From G963675935 sp963719005 (GTDB lineage Bacteria > Planctomycetota > Planctomycetia > Pirellulales > Thermoguttaceae): DNA of 64,000 bases. The position numbers were made by a program, and so were the translations under genes. A model generated the notes under the pieces. That model saw nothing but the letters and a program-made list of their open reading frames with translations. It did not search any database and was not told the origin of the DNA. This document shows, piece after piece, positions 34,746 through 43,664 of the stretch (position 1 is the stretch's first letter; every line of letters starts with the position of its first letter). The stretch is taken from positions 186,001 to 250,000 of the forward strand of contig CAVRAR010000014.1 in the NCBI GenBank assembly GCA_963719005.1, written 5' to 3'.

Positions 34746-35834
34746 CTACTTCCCTTCGCATCGCCCGCCGTCGCCCGACCAGACGACGCCGTGCGGGCCG
34801 CGGCGGACTCGGCCGATCACCCAACTGGTCAGGCCGGAGTCGGCCAGTTGATGACGAATGCTCTCGGCGTAGTAGGGTGAGACGAGAAGAACCAGACCGA
34901 TGCCCATGTTGAAGACCTGGTCCATTTCCGATTGATCGACCTCGCCGAGACGCTGCAACCAGGGGAAGACCGGCGGCATCGGCCAACTGCCGCGGTCGAT
35001 CTCGACTTGAATGTCTGGCGGCAGAATCCGTTCGAGGTTTTCGTGCAGGCCGCCGCCAGTGATGTGGGCGATGCCGTGCACCACGTTCTTCACGCGGTAG
35101 TACGCCAACACCTTTCGCACCGGGCGAACGTAAATCTGCGTCGGCGTCAGCAGGGCGTCGCCGACCGTCTGGCCAAGCTCCTCGACGTAGTCCGTCACGT
35201 TCAGTTTGGCGATGTCGAACGCGATTCGCCGGGCGAGGCTGTAGCCGTTCGAGTGCAGGCCGGTCGATGCCACGCCGATCGCCACGTCGTCGGGCTCGAT
35301 CGCCCGGCCGTCGATCACCCGCTCGCGCTCGGCCACCCCGACGCAGAAGCCGGCCAGGTCGTAATCGCCGGGGGCGTAGATGTCGGGCAGGATCGCCGTC
35401 TCGCCGCCAAGCAGGGCGCAGTCGGCCTGAATGCAGCCGTTGGTGATGCCGTCGACGATCGCCTCAAGCATGCCCGGATCGTCCTTGGGCATGGCCACGT
35501 AATCGAGGAAGAACAGCGGCTCGGCCCCACAACACAGGGCGTCGTTGACGCTCATCGCCACCAGGTCGATGCCGACCGTATCGTGCCTGCCGACCGCCAC
35601 GGCAACCTTGAGCTTCGTGCCCACGCCGTCGGTGCAAGAGATCAGCACGGGGTCTTTGTAGTGCCGGGCGAAAAGCTGGTTGGTGAAATCGAGTTGGAAG
35701 AGGCCGGCGAACCCATCCTTTAGGGGGATGACGCGGGGCGAATAGGTCCGCGAAAGCAGCCGCGGCAGCCGGGCCATCGACTCGCGATACACCTCCAGAT
35801 CGACGCCGGCATCCTTGTAGGTCGCTCTTGCCAT
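34746..35834 (-). CDS. purM: Phosphoribosylformylglycinamidine cyclo-ligase
   Basis: A 362-residue enzyme of purine synthesis (FGAM to AIR, using ATP). Motifs are 'CTDGVGTKLKVA', 'GIDLVAMSVNDALCCGAEPL', the ATP-loop 'ALLGGETAILPDIY', 'STGLHSNGYSLARR' and 'HITGGGLHENLERILP'. The protein is slightly longer than E. coli PurM (345). purB and purN lie elsewhere in the window, so purine genes are dispersed as is usual in Planctomycetes. Confidence 0.95.
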   Translation of the reverse strand: MARATYKDAGVDLEVYRESMARLPRLLSRTYSPRVIPLKDGFAGLFQLDFTNQLFARHYKDPVLISCTDGVGTKLKVAVAVGRHDTVGIDLVAMSVNDALCCGAEPLFFLDYVAMPKDDPGMLEAIVDGITNGCIQADCALLGGETAILPDIYAPGDYDLAGFCVGVAERERVIDGRAIEPDDVAIGVASTGLHSNGYSLARRIAFDIAKLNVTDYVEELGQTVGDALLTPTQIYVRPVRKVLAYYRVKNVVHGIAHITGGGLHENLERILPPDIQVEIDRGSWPMPPVFPWLQRLGEVDQSEMDQVFNMGIGLVLLVSPYYAESIRHQLADSGLTSWVIGRVRRGPHGVVWSGDGGRCEGK

Positions 35835-35987
35835 GGTTGCTGCACGTCCCTCGCCGAGATTGGCTCATTGTAACCGCCCAAACGGCGAATGGAACGGGGC
35901 GGAGCAGTTTTTCGCTGTAGGGCAAAAACTGATGACCCCGTGACGGATGCGGGCGCAGTAATTGTCTATGGTCAAAATGGGAAGACG

Positions 35988-36058
35988 GTTTAGCCGCCGC
36001 GTCCACGCGGCGCAGAAGCGCCCGCAACCGCAGCGCCGCGTGGACGCGGCGGCTAAAC
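35988..36058. repeat. Palindrome GTTTAGCCGCCGCGTCCACGC (family G)
   Basis: Arms of 26 bp (35988-36013 and 36033-36058) enclose a 19-bp loop between divergent genes. A related copy lies at 54746-54799. The remainder of the 383-bp gap 35835-36217 shows no gene. Confidence 0.85.
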
Positions 36059-36217
36059 GGTTCGGAGGCGACCACCGTAATCCGTTACTGCACCCCTGCG
36101 GAAGGGACTTCTTGACACGCCCCAAACCGTCTGGCAAGCTAGTCCTAGGGGATTCGTTTCCCGCTGCCGCAATATCCCACCTGTGGCCGGTGCTTCGGCC
36201 ATTATAGGAGAAAGCTT

Positions 36218-37054
36218 ATGATGTTGAACAGCCGCTCTCTATCCGTCGCCGCCATCGTCGCCGTGCTGGGCGTGTTCGTTGTCCAAGCGCACGTCCGCGC
36301 GGCCGATGCGGCGAAGGTCTCGACCTTTGCCCCGGCCGGAGACCTCGTGCGGCAGGCCGACAAGTACATCGAGTCGATGAAGAACACCGTGGCCAGCAAG
36401 GAGGAATACGAGGATTCGGAAGGCAAGGTCGGCCGCGAGTCGAACACGTTGGCCATCATCGTTTTGGCCCTGGGGCTGCACGATAAGGACAACAAGTATA
36501 AGGACAAGGCCCCGGCTCTGATCAAAGCCGCCCAGGACGTGGCCGCGACGGCCCTGATCGAGGCCGCCCAGGACGTGGCCGCGGCGAAGAAGTACGTCGC
36601 GGCGAAGAAGGCCGTCGCCGCACTCGACGAAGTGGCGGCCGCCGAAGCCACGCCGGGCGGCAAGCTCAAGTGGGAAAAAGTCGCCGCCCTGCCCGACCTG
36701 ATGAAACAGGTGCCGATCGTCAATACGAAGCTCAAGTTCTGTCTCGGCAAGACGAAGTTCAAGAAGAAGGCGAAGGACAGTGCCGGCTATACGGCGGTAA
36801 TCGCGGCGATCGCTCAAGGCGTCATCACCGACACCTCGGCCACGAAGAACGCCGAGCAAGTGAAGCTGTGGCAGAAGTTCTCCCAAGCGATGCGCGACCA
36901 CGCCGGCGCGGCAAACGCCGCCATTCACAAGGGCGATCTGCCCGCCACCGACGAGGCCATGAAGAAGCTCAACCAGAGCTGCGAAGACTGCCACGCCGTC
37001 TTCAAGCCCGACGTGGTCACGGAAACCAAAGAGACCAAAGAGAAACAGAAATAG
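36218..37054 (+). CDS. Cytochrome c-like secreted protein
   Basis: A 278-residue protein with a signal peptide (about residues 1-28, ending VRAAD). A helical, Lys/Ala-rich domain follows, with one c-type heme motif CEDCH at 255-259 near the C-terminus. This position fits the cytochrome c'-like four-helix fold. Residues of about 106-127 contain a tandem duplication of AAQDVAA. Electron transfer or small-ligand binding in the periplasm is inferred. AGGAGA lies 7 bases before the ATG. Confidence 0.75.
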   Translation: MMLNSRSLSVAAIVAVLGVFVVQAHVRAADAAKVSTFAPAGDLVRQADKYIESMKNTVASKEEYEDSEGKVGRESNTLAIIVLALGLHDKDNKYKDKAPALIKAAQDVAATALIEAAQDVAAAKKYVAAKKAVAALDEVAAAEATPGGKLKWEKVAALPDLMKQVPIVNTKLKFCLGKTKFKKKAKDSAGYTAVIAAIAQGVITDTSATKNAEQVKLWQKFSQAMRDHAGAANAAIHKGDLPATDEAMKKLNQSCEDCHAVFKPDVVTETKETKEKQK

Positions 37055-37097
37055 CCGGGCGGGACGGCTTGTCTGGCTGTCGTTCGATCGACAGTTG

Positions 37098-37187
37098 GTA
37101 GCAGACGTGGCGTTTTGCCGCGTCGTTTCGAGGGTTCCCGATGGTTTGGGTCGGCAGAAAACGGCAAGACGCCGTTTCTACGTCTGC
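37098..37187. repeat. Palindrome with GTAGCAGACG/CGTCTGC ends
   Basis: The left arm GTAGCAGACGTGGCGTTTTG is matched imperfectly by ...AAGACGCCGTTTCTACGTCTGC. It separates the cytochrome gene from the sigma-factor operon. Confidence 0.7.
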
Positions 37188-37220
37188 GATTTGCTGCAAT
37201 AAGTCCCTGCTCTTCGCGTT

Positions 37221-37226
37221 TATAAT
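37221..37226 (+). promoter_or_regulatory. Candidate -10 box just before the sigma factor start
   Basis: A perfect TATAAT lies 8 bp before the ATG at 37234, as at 17121. No convincing -35 box is seen. A leaderless transcript would result. Confidence 0.3.
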
Positions 37227-37233
37227 AGGTAGC

Positions 37234-37767
37234 ATGGCCGATCGCGGACGGAACACCGACGACGAGCATCGGTTTGCGGACTGGGTTCGCGAACATGCCC
37301 AGGTCGTGCGCGGCTTTCTCTTGGCGTCAGTCCGCCGCATCGACGTGGCCGACGAATTGAGCCAGGAGGTGTTTTGCCGCGCTTGGCAAGGCCGGGCAAG
37401 CTATCGCGAGCAGGGCACCGCCCGCGCGTACTTGCTGCGGATTGCCGACCGGCTTGTCTGCGACCGCAGCCGCCGGAACGGAATCCACGTCAACCTGGAT
37501 CACGACGGCTGGAAACAGCACGAACCGCTCTGCGCGGCCGCCGATCCGCCGGCGGCGGCGATGCGGGCGGAGGAGAACCGGCAACTCGCGGCGGCCTTGG
37601 ATCGGTTGTCGCCGCCGCAGCGCCGCGTGTTATTGCTGCGATATTACGGTCAGTTCAGTTTCGCCGAGATCGCCGAAATGATCGATTGCCCGTTGGGCAC
37701 GACCTTGAGTCACTGCCGCCGCGGACTGGAGGCGCTGCGTGCATTGTTGGTGGAGAAGGAATCATGA
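37234..37767 (+). CDS. ECF-type RNA polymerase sigma factor
   Basis: A 177-residue sigma-70 family protein. Region 2 is at about 15-75 ('DVADELSQEVFCRAWQGRAS', 'TARAYLLRIADRLVCDRSRR') and region 4 at about 120-170 ('LDRLSPPQRRVLLLRYYGQF', 'FAEIAEMIDCPLGTTLSHCRRG'). The ATG at 37234 is chosen, since residues from an upstream ATG are encoded by a palindrome. The stop overlaps the next gene (ATGA), which probably encodes its regulator. Target promoters are unknown. Confidence 0.9.
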   Translation: MADRGRNTDDEHRFADWVREHAQVVRGFLLASVRRIDVADELSQEVFCRAWQGRASYREQGTARAYLLRIADRLVCDRSRRNGIHVNLDHDGWKQHEPLCAAADPPAAAMRAEENRQLAAALDRLSPPQRRVLLLRYYGQFSFAEIAEMIDCPLGTTLSHCRRGLEALRALLVEKES

Positions 37768-38339
37768 AAAGCGACCTCGAAACATCGTTGCGATCGCTGG
37801 AGGAAGCAACGGCCGCCGGCGATAAGCCGTCCGACCTGCTCGATCCAGAGACCGCGTCGTTGCGTGAGGCATGGCTCGCCTTCGGTGAGATGCTCGAAGC
37901 TGCGCAGCCGCCGCGATCCGCCTCTCCTCTTCCTTTGGGAGAGGGACCGAGGGCGAGGGCGGCGCCTTCACGCAGACGACGGTATCGGCCGCGTCTGCTC
38001 GTGGCCGGATTATTGGCGGCCTCGTTGCTGATTGCCGTCGCGGCGATCTGGATGCGCAGCGCTGTAGACCGCCAAGACAATCCCGTTGCTCCGCCGAAAC
38101 AGATTGCATCGACCAAACATCACAAACATCAAGTCGCCCCCTCCCAAACGTCGCGCGCCAAGAGCGTCTCAACGGCCGACGAGCCGCAATGGGACGACTC
38201 GCTCGACGAACAATTGGAACAGGTCGGCTGGCAGATGCTCTGCGTTCAAGAGAACCAGGCGTTCAGGACTGATGTCTTCGGACAGGCTCAGTATCGCTTG
38301 GAACAATTCCGCGAAACAATTCAGGCAGACTCGCTCTGA
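37764..38339 (+). CDS. Probable membrane-bound anti-sigma factor
   Basis: A 191-residue protein with a cytoplasmic N-terminus ('MKSDLETSLRSLEEATAAGD'), one membrane helix at about 78-98 ('LLVAGLLAASLLIAVAAIWM') and a periplasmic tail. The topology and the 4-bp overlap with the sigma gene fit an anti-sigma factor, but no zinc-binding HxxxCxxC motif is seen. Residues of about 53-70 ('SASPLPLGEGPRARAAPS') are encoded by a GGGAGAGGG-type repeat read in frame, placed between the cytoplasmic domain and the helix. Confidence 0.65.
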   Translation: MKSDLETSLRSLEEATAAGDKPSDLLDPETASLREAWLAFGEMLEAAQPPRSASPLPLGEGPRARAAPSRRRRYRPRLLVAGLLAASLLIAVAAIWMRSAVDRQDNPVAPPKQIASTKHHKHQVAPSQTSRAKSVSTADEPQWDDSLDEQLEQVGWQMLCVQENQAFRTDVFGQAQYRLEQFRETIQADSL

Positions 38340-38344
38340 AAGAA

Positions 38345-38372
38345 CTTCTCCCCTCTCCCAAAGGGAGAGGGG
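38345..38372. repeat. Hairpin CCCCTCTCCC-AAA-GGGAGAGGGG
   Basis: A perfect 10-bp stem with a short loop in the gap between two genes of the sigma operon. There is no T-tract, so it is not a typical terminator. It belongs to the GGGAGAGGG theme of the window. Confidence 0.7.
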
Positions 38373-38432
38373 ACTTGTTGAAGCCTCACTCTAACACCGT
38401 AAACTCTCAATCAAAAACTAGGAGACGACACG

Positions 38433-39224
38433 ATGACTCGCATGAAGAAGTATACTGTGATTCTTCTGGCAATTGTGGCGATTGGGCTGCTTTGGGCATG
38501 CAGCGCTTGGGCACAATCTGGCGGTGGTGGCGACCGTCCTCGCGATGAGGCTGCGGCTCCGGCCCGTCCGAACGCTCCTGCCGACGATGCCGCGTTGGAT
38601 GAACCGCCCCCCGGTCCTCCCGACGGCGGTCCCGCCGACAGACCGGAACGGCCGGACCGGCCGCGCGGCGGTGACGTTGGTCCCGGTGCGGGGCCGGGAA
38701 TGCCTGGCGGACCGGGCGGGGCCGAACGGCCGCGTGACCATCGCGGCGGTCCCGGCATGATGCCGCCCGGCGGCGGAATGGGAGGGTCCGGCGGGATCGG
38801 CGGCCAGCGCCCCGGCGACCAGCCTCAATCGCCCTTTGGCGGCCACGGGATGCCAGGGGGGCGCGGCATGCCGATGGGCCAAATGATGCCCGGCACCGCG
38901 CCCGGAATGCCTATGCGCGATCCAGAGATGTTCAAGCTGCAACGGGCGGACATGGAGTTCGAGCAGCAATCTCAGGAATTGGCCATGCAGTACCGGCAGG
39001 CGTCGAAGGAGCAGCGCGAGAAACTCAAGGCACAGATCGTTGACGTGGTGAACAAGCAATTCGACGTTCGCCAGCAACGCCACGAACTGGAACTCAAGCG
39101 ATTGGAGGAAACCCTCAAACACCTGCGCGAAATCGTCGAGCAACGCACCAAGGCCCGCAGGCAACTCGTCGAAAAACGAATTACGGATCTAATGGGGCCG
39201 GAAGAGCCCGGCGTGGAGTTCTAA
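38433..39224 (+). CDS. Exported Gly/Pro/Met-rich protein with C-terminal coiled coil
   Basis: A 263-residue protein. Signal peptide residues are about 1-27 (ends 'CSAWAQ'); the Met at codon 4 is an equally good start. Residues 28-165 are disordered, with GGP, GMPGG and DRPERPDRP repeats. Residues of about 170-250 form a charged helix ('QSQELAMQYRQASKEQREKL'). No family is recognised. The last part resembles periplasmic Spy/ZraP-like sensors only in general features. It follows the sigma and anti-sigma genes, which suggests a target or sensor of that operon. Confidence 0.65.
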   Translation: MTRMKKYTVILLAIVAIGLLWACSAWAQSGGGGDRPRDEAAAPARPNAPADDAALDEPPPGPPDGGPADRPERPDRPRGGDVGPGAGPGMPGGPGGAERPRDHRGGPGMMPPGGGMGGSGGIGGQRPGDQPQSPFGGHGMPGGRGMPMGQMMPGTAPGMPMRDPEMFKLQRADMEFEQQSQELAMQYRQASKEQREKLKAQIVDVVNKQFDVRQQRHELELKRLEETLKHLREIVEQRTKARRQLVEKRITDLMGPEEPGVEF

Positions 39225-39294
39225 GCGGCCGGCCAAACGTTCTGGATGTTGGGGTGGCAGTTGCAGTGCCCCCCCAACGGAGACTATGGGACTC

Positions 39295-39332
39295 ATGGGA
39301 CGAATGGGACTTATTCGTCCCATTTGTCCCAT
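39295..39332. repeat. Hairpin ATGGGACGAATGGGAC / GTCCCATTTGTCCCAT
   Basis: A 16-bp imperfect stem in the 369-bp gap between the sigma operon and the lipoprotein gene. Confidence 0.6.
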
Positions 39333-39393
39333 TTGTCCTATAATTCCTTTCGCTCCACGATCCACTCCGCTTAAGAATCGCATCATTCTGCCA

Positions 39394-39421
39394 TTGACCC
39401 GTCTGGGAAGGTATCTATAAT
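39394..39421 (+). promoter_or_regulatory. Candidate sigma70 promoter of the lipoprotein gene
   Basis: TTGACC (39394-39399) and a perfect TATAAT (39416-39421) are 16 bp apart, about 170 bp before the lipoprotein start. No other promoter candidate is seen in the gap. Confidence 0.45.
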
Positions 39422-39593
39422 CCGCCCGAGTTTTCCTTGCCTTTGCCCTCGGCGAGGGCTGAGTTCTCGTCGATTAGCGGAATTCCCCGCATAACCGGCA
39501 AAGTTTGCGGAAAAGGAATAATCAAACGCACGGAAGCGTTCGATCTTAATCTGAGAGCGTTCGATCTTCTCTTGGCTTCGAAGGACCGAAACC

Positions 39594-41031
39594 ATGCGAA
39601 AAAATATGGCGTGCTGGGCGTTGGCTGTTTCGACTCTGGTTGCTCTATCGGGCTGCTCCAGCGGAAGCGGGAGTAGTTGGGCATTCTGGCGAACCAGCCC
39701 ATTCTCCTCCACCCAGGGCGCCACGCCCAGCGGCGTCGGTGCGCCGGAGAAACCCGCGGGAATCGCCGCAGGCAACACTGCGACCCCGCCATCGGGCACG
39801 TATTCGGCAACGAATCCGCCTGCTTCGCCGCCGTTCGGACAGCCCGGCGCCCAGGGAGGCTACAACCCGCCAAACACTGGCTACAATACACCAAACAGCT
39901 ATCCGAACACACAATACCCGTCAACCGCCGCCGGCGCCACCCCAGCCACCCCGTCCGGCTACAGTGGCTATGGCGGAACTCCCTACACGGCAAGCACCGC
40001 CGGCGTGCCGGGCGCTAACGCTTATGGAACTCCACCGGCAAGCTCGGCTGGCGGACGAGGATATGACACGGGTGCGTCTTCGGGCGGCTACCCGCCAACG
40101 GGCTCCACGGCCCCAAGCAGTTACGCCCCGAGAAACTATCCTCCGAGCGGCAGCGGCTATTCACCGAGCAACTACCCGCCGAGCGGCGCATCTGGGAACG
40201 ATCTGCCCCCGAATCCGGTCCGCAGCGATCCATCGTATCCTAGCACCGATTCAAGCCGATACGGCGGCGGGACGACCGGTTCGAGCACGGGCGCGACCGG
40301 TTACAGCGGCGGCGCGAACCGATACGACGCAACCGCCGGCGGCACCTACAACCCAACTGCCACCGGCAGTTATGATCGCGCCGGCGGCCGCGCCGAGCGA
40401 CGGCTCTCGTTACAGAGACACCTCGCCCAGCGCTTCTGGTCCGTCGGGGACCAGTTCGACGTCGGCCGGCGGTTATCCGCCGTCTACGGGCGGATACTCG
40501 CCTTCCACCGGTTATCCGTCGTCCGGCAGCAGTTACACGCCGTCGGCGGGAAGTCGCTACGGCTCACCCGATGCCACCCAGCCCTCGACCGGCGGCAGCG
40601 GCTACACGCCGTCCGGTTCCGGCTACACGCCGGCAAGTACGGGCGCAAGCGGATCAGGCTATCCCACTGCGAGCGCAACCAACCTTTCGGCGTCGGGCGC
40701 GAACCGCTATTCGCCTTCGAGCACCGGCACATCGGAGCCGCCAGCCTATCGGCCCGGCAGCACCAGCGAATATCGCCCGGACGGCTCGGCAACGGTATCG
40801 ACCACACCGAACACGAGTTCCGGCGTCACTCCGGCCAGTTATGCGCCGCCGTTGGCCGGCACTTCTCCGTCGAGCGGCAGCACTTATGTGCCATCGAGCG
40901 GCAGCAGCTATCCGCCATCGAGCGGCAGCAGTTACTCACCGTCCGCTAACACTTCCATGCCGTCGGGCGGCAGCGGCTTCACACCCCCGGCCAGCGGCTA
41001 CACTCCGCCAGCCAGCGGCTCTGGAATGTGA
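39594..41031 (+). CDS. Low-complexity Ser/Gly/Tyr/Pro lipoprotein, frameshifted
   Basis: The start 'MRKNMACWALAVSTLVALSG' ends in the lipobox LSGC, so it is a predicted lipoprotein. The rest (about 478 residues) is a repetitive tract of Ser, Gly, Tyr, Pro and Thr ('SSGGYPPTGSTAPSSYAPRN'; later 'SSGSSYPPSSGSSYSPS'), with no globular domain. The frame changes at about 40385-40395 (after 'SYDRAGG', continuing 'APSDGSRYRDTSPSASG'). Both sides have the same composition, so one surplus base is the simplest reading. The function is unknown; it may be a cell-surface or stalk-like component. Confidence 0.75.
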
Positions 41032-41143
41032 CAAGCGGCCGTCTTCGCCCGCAGAACGGAATCCATTCCGTCTATCCTCTTGATTCCCGCCAAAGGAAGT
41101 TGGCGCCAGGGCTCCTGTTCTTGAACGAGCCGTGTTATCATGA

Positions 41144-43012
41144 GTGGCTGGCGCCGTTGGATGTTTCCTTTGCTGGAGAATTGCCTTGCTGGTTGGTCCG
41201 GTTTTCTCGCGTGAAGTGGCGATTGCTCCGCGGCGAATCAAACTCTACGTCGCCCGGACAACCTACGCGTTGGCGCTGTTGGTGCTGACGTGTACGGCGT
41301 GGTTGGTGCTGACCGGCACGCAGTTGGTCTGCGATCTGGGTGATCTGGCTCGATTCGCCACTGCGCTGTTTCAGATTCTCGCTCCCTTGCAGTTGGCGTT
41401 GGCGGCGTTCTTCTCGGCGCTGATGGCGGCGAGCGAGGTCGCCCACGAAAAGGATCGCAAGACGCTCGTCCTGCTGCTGCTGACGAATCTCTCGAATTGC
41501 GAGTTGGTTTTTGGCAAGCTGCTGGCCAGCCTCCTGACGGTGCTCGTGCTGCTGGCCGCCGCCCTGCCAGTTTTCCTATTAACGGCGTTGTTGGGCGGCG
41601 TGTCGTACGGGCAGATTGCCCGGGCGTTCGCCGTGACGTTGGCCACCGCCCTGGTTTGCGGAAGCCTCGGCTCGACGCTGGCACTTTGGCGCGAGAAGAC
41701 CTTTCAGGCGCTGGCCATGACTGTGCTGGTCCTCGTATTGTGGCTGGCCGTGGGCGAGATCATCGCCGCCGGCATGTTGGGCGAGAGTTTCGCAGGGTTG
41801 TCCTGCCGCGGACTGGCCGCCGGACTGAGCCCGTGGCAAGCCATCCTCGAAGCGGCTCGCCCTTACGTACACGACCAGCCGGCGCTCGGCTGGCTGGGCA
41901 CGCCGGTCCATCTGTTTCTTGTGACCGCCGTGGCGATCGCATTGCTGCTGAACGGCATCGCCGTGGCGATGGTGCGAGTTTGGAATCCGTCGCGGGAAGG
42001 GGAGAGGGGAGAGGGGAGAGGGGAGAGGGAAGACGAGCGGACGGTCTCCATTGGTGTGGCGGTTGAACTGCCGCAACAACCTGAACCGCCGCCCCAACCG
42101 GCCTCGGCTGCAAGCGATTCCCTCTCCCCTCTCCCCTCTCCCCTGTCCCCTTCAGCGACCCGCCGCGTCTGGGACAACCCCATAATCTGGCGCGAAATTC
42201 GCACCTGGGCTTACGGCCGAAGAATTCTCGTCGTGCGGCTGGCGTATCTGGTCCTCTTCGCCCTGGCCGCGGCGGGACTGTATTTCAGGGCCGGCGGCGA
42301 AAGCGATCTGATTCTCGTCGGGCTCGCCCTGCTAAGCATGGTGCTGGTCAACGCCCAGGCCGTCACGTCGTTGACCAGCGAGCGCGACGCCCGGGCGCTC
42401 GACTTGCTGTTGGTGACCGACTTGTCGCCGAAGGAGATCGTCTTCGGCAAGCTTGGCGGCGTGCTGTACAACACCAAGGAGATGGTGCTGCTGCCGATGC
42501 TGCTCTGCGTGGGGCTTTGCATCGCCGGCGGGCTGAGCTTCGAGAATCTGCTGTTCCTGCTCGCCGGCCTGGCGGTGTTGTACGCTTTCGCCGCCGTGCT
42601 CGGCTTGCACGCGGGCATGACTTACGCCAACTCGGGCGCGGCCATCGCCACCAGCCTCGGCACCCTCTTTTTCCTCTTCCTCGGCGTGGGCGTGTGTATG
42701 CGGATCATGATGGCCTTCAGCGGCTCGTTCACCGCGCAGTTTCTCCCCTTCTTCACCTTCATGGTTTTCGGCGGCGTGGGCCTCTATGCCGTGCTCGGGC
42801 TGCGCAATCCCTCTTCGGCCATCGGCGTGGCGTCGTTTATGTGCCCCATCGCCACGTTTTATGCGATCACCAGTTATCTCATGGAGCCGCCGTCGCCGTT
42901 GGCCATGTTCCTGGTGGCCACGGCCGCCTACGGTTTCACCGTCGCCGCCATGCTCGTGCCGGCAATCTACGAGTTCGATGTGGCGACCGGTCGAACGACG
43001 CTGGATGAGTGA
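41144..43012 (+). CDS. Large ABC-2 type transport permease
   Basis: About 620 residues with about 12 membrane helices in two halves. The typical planctomycete start 'GPVFSREVAIAPRRIKLYVA' follows, then 'EKDRKTLVLLLLTNLSNCEL' in half 1 and the parallel 'SERDARALDLLLVTDLSPKE' in half 2. Residues of about 285-340 between the halves are encoded by a polypurine/polypyrimidine inverted repeat, in frame. The GTG at 41144 opens the frame, but a TTG at 41186 fits the family better. The matching ATPase gene is not in the window. Confidence 0.85.
   Translation: MAGAVGCFLCWRIALLVGPVFSREVAIAPRRIKLYVARTTYALALLVLTCTAWLVLTGTQLVCDLGDLARFATALFQILAPLQLALAAFFSALMAASEVAHEKDRKTLVLLLLTNLSNCELVFGKLLASLLTVLVLLAAALPVFLLTALLGGVSYGQIARAFAVTLATALVCGSLGSTLALWREKTFQALAMTVLVLVLWLAVGEIIAAGMLGESFAGLSCRGLAAGLSPWQAILEAARPYVHDQPALGWLGTPVHLFLVTAVAIALLLNGIAVAMVRVWNPSREGERGEGRGEREDERTVSIGVAVELPQQPEPPPQPASAASDSLSPLPSPLSPSATRRVWDNPIIWREIRTWAYGRRILVVRLAYLVLFALAAAGLYFRAGGESDLILVGLALLSMVLVNAQAVTSLTSERDARALDLLLVTDLSPKEIVFGKLGGVLYNTKEMVLLPMLLCVGLCIAGGLSFENLLFLLAGLAVLYAFAAVLGLHAGMTYANSGAAIATSLGTLFFLFLGVGVCMRIMMAFSGSFTAQFLPFFTFMVFGGVGLYAVLGLRNPSSAIGVASFMCPIATFYAITSYLMEPPSPLAMFLVATAAYGFTVAAMLVPAIYEFDVATGRTTLDE
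41994..42149. repeat. Polypurine/polypyrimidine inverted repeat inside a permease gene
   Basis: GGGGAGA units (about 41994-42030) and CCCTCTC units (about 42119-42149) form arms of about 31 bp. The loop encodes a Pro/Gln-rich linker. The frame is kept. It corresponds to the repeat at 241-411. Confidence 0.8.
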
Positions 43013-43103
43013 AATCGTGGTTCCCTCACCTTTGGGCAGAGGGTTGGCGCGCATTTCTCACCACGGTGGGGCAAAAATTCCTGTCTGCCGCGAAAAATGC
43101 GGG

Positions 43104-43253
43104 TTAGGAAGCGACGAATTCGTCCAATGCGGTAGCTACGCCGGGAAACTGCTTCAAGAGCGGTTTGTCGGCCGTAACCAGACGAACCCCCAAGTCCTGG
43201 GCCAGCGCAATAAACTCGCAATCGTAGGCCGAGCATTCGCTGATCGTCGCCAT
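43104..43253 (-). pseudogene. Remnant of a VapC-type PIN-domain toxin
   Basis: The 49-codon minus-strand frame reads 'MATISECSAYDCEFIALAQD', 'LGVRLVTADKPLLKQFPGVA' and 'LDEFVAS'. This is the C-terminal third of a VapC-like PIN domain, with the conserved Asp residues in SAYDCEF and VTADKPLL. Family similarity continues a few codons upstream to a stop near 43270. The N-terminal two thirds are absent, replaced by GGAACCGTTTT tandem units and palindromic sequence. It is therefore a decayed toxin gene. The rest of the gap 43013-43664 has short hairpins (GGGGCCGAAGGCCCC) and no gene. Confidence 0.7.
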
Positions 43254-43664
43254 CGCCAACTCCTTCGGAGTCCACTATGGAACCATTATGGAACCGTTTT
43301 GGAACCGTTTTGGCGATTTGTCAAGTCAGGCGTTGTTTCAAGGGCTGTTTCAACTGAGGGGCCGAAGGCCCCGTGGTTTGCCCAGGTCAGGGCGTCGCCC
43401 TGGCCTTCCCCATTTCGCCCCTTCGAGGCCGGCTGCGCCAATGTCATACACCTCCCAAGAGAGCACTTATGGTGGACGAAATGCCGACTTTCGCCCAGCA
43501 AAGCCTCGGCCAAGAGAACTCGCCACGCCCCAGTGCGTCCCGCAAAATCGCCGGGCTATTGTCAAATGGTCCTCCGGGCCGATATGATCGCGGCAAGTTG
43601 TGCAAGGTGTTGTCACAACGCAAAACCGACGGAAAACCTCGAACGACGATCCATAGGCCAGCCC

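Noticed and set aside
38345..38372. Terminator between the anti-sigma and exported-protein genes
   Set aside because: The stem is perfect, but no T-tract follows and the same sequence occurs at many unrelated places, so it is scored as a repeat.
42967..43275. Longer ORF over the VapC remnant on the minus strand
   Set aside because: That frame differs from the one that shows PIN-domain similarity.
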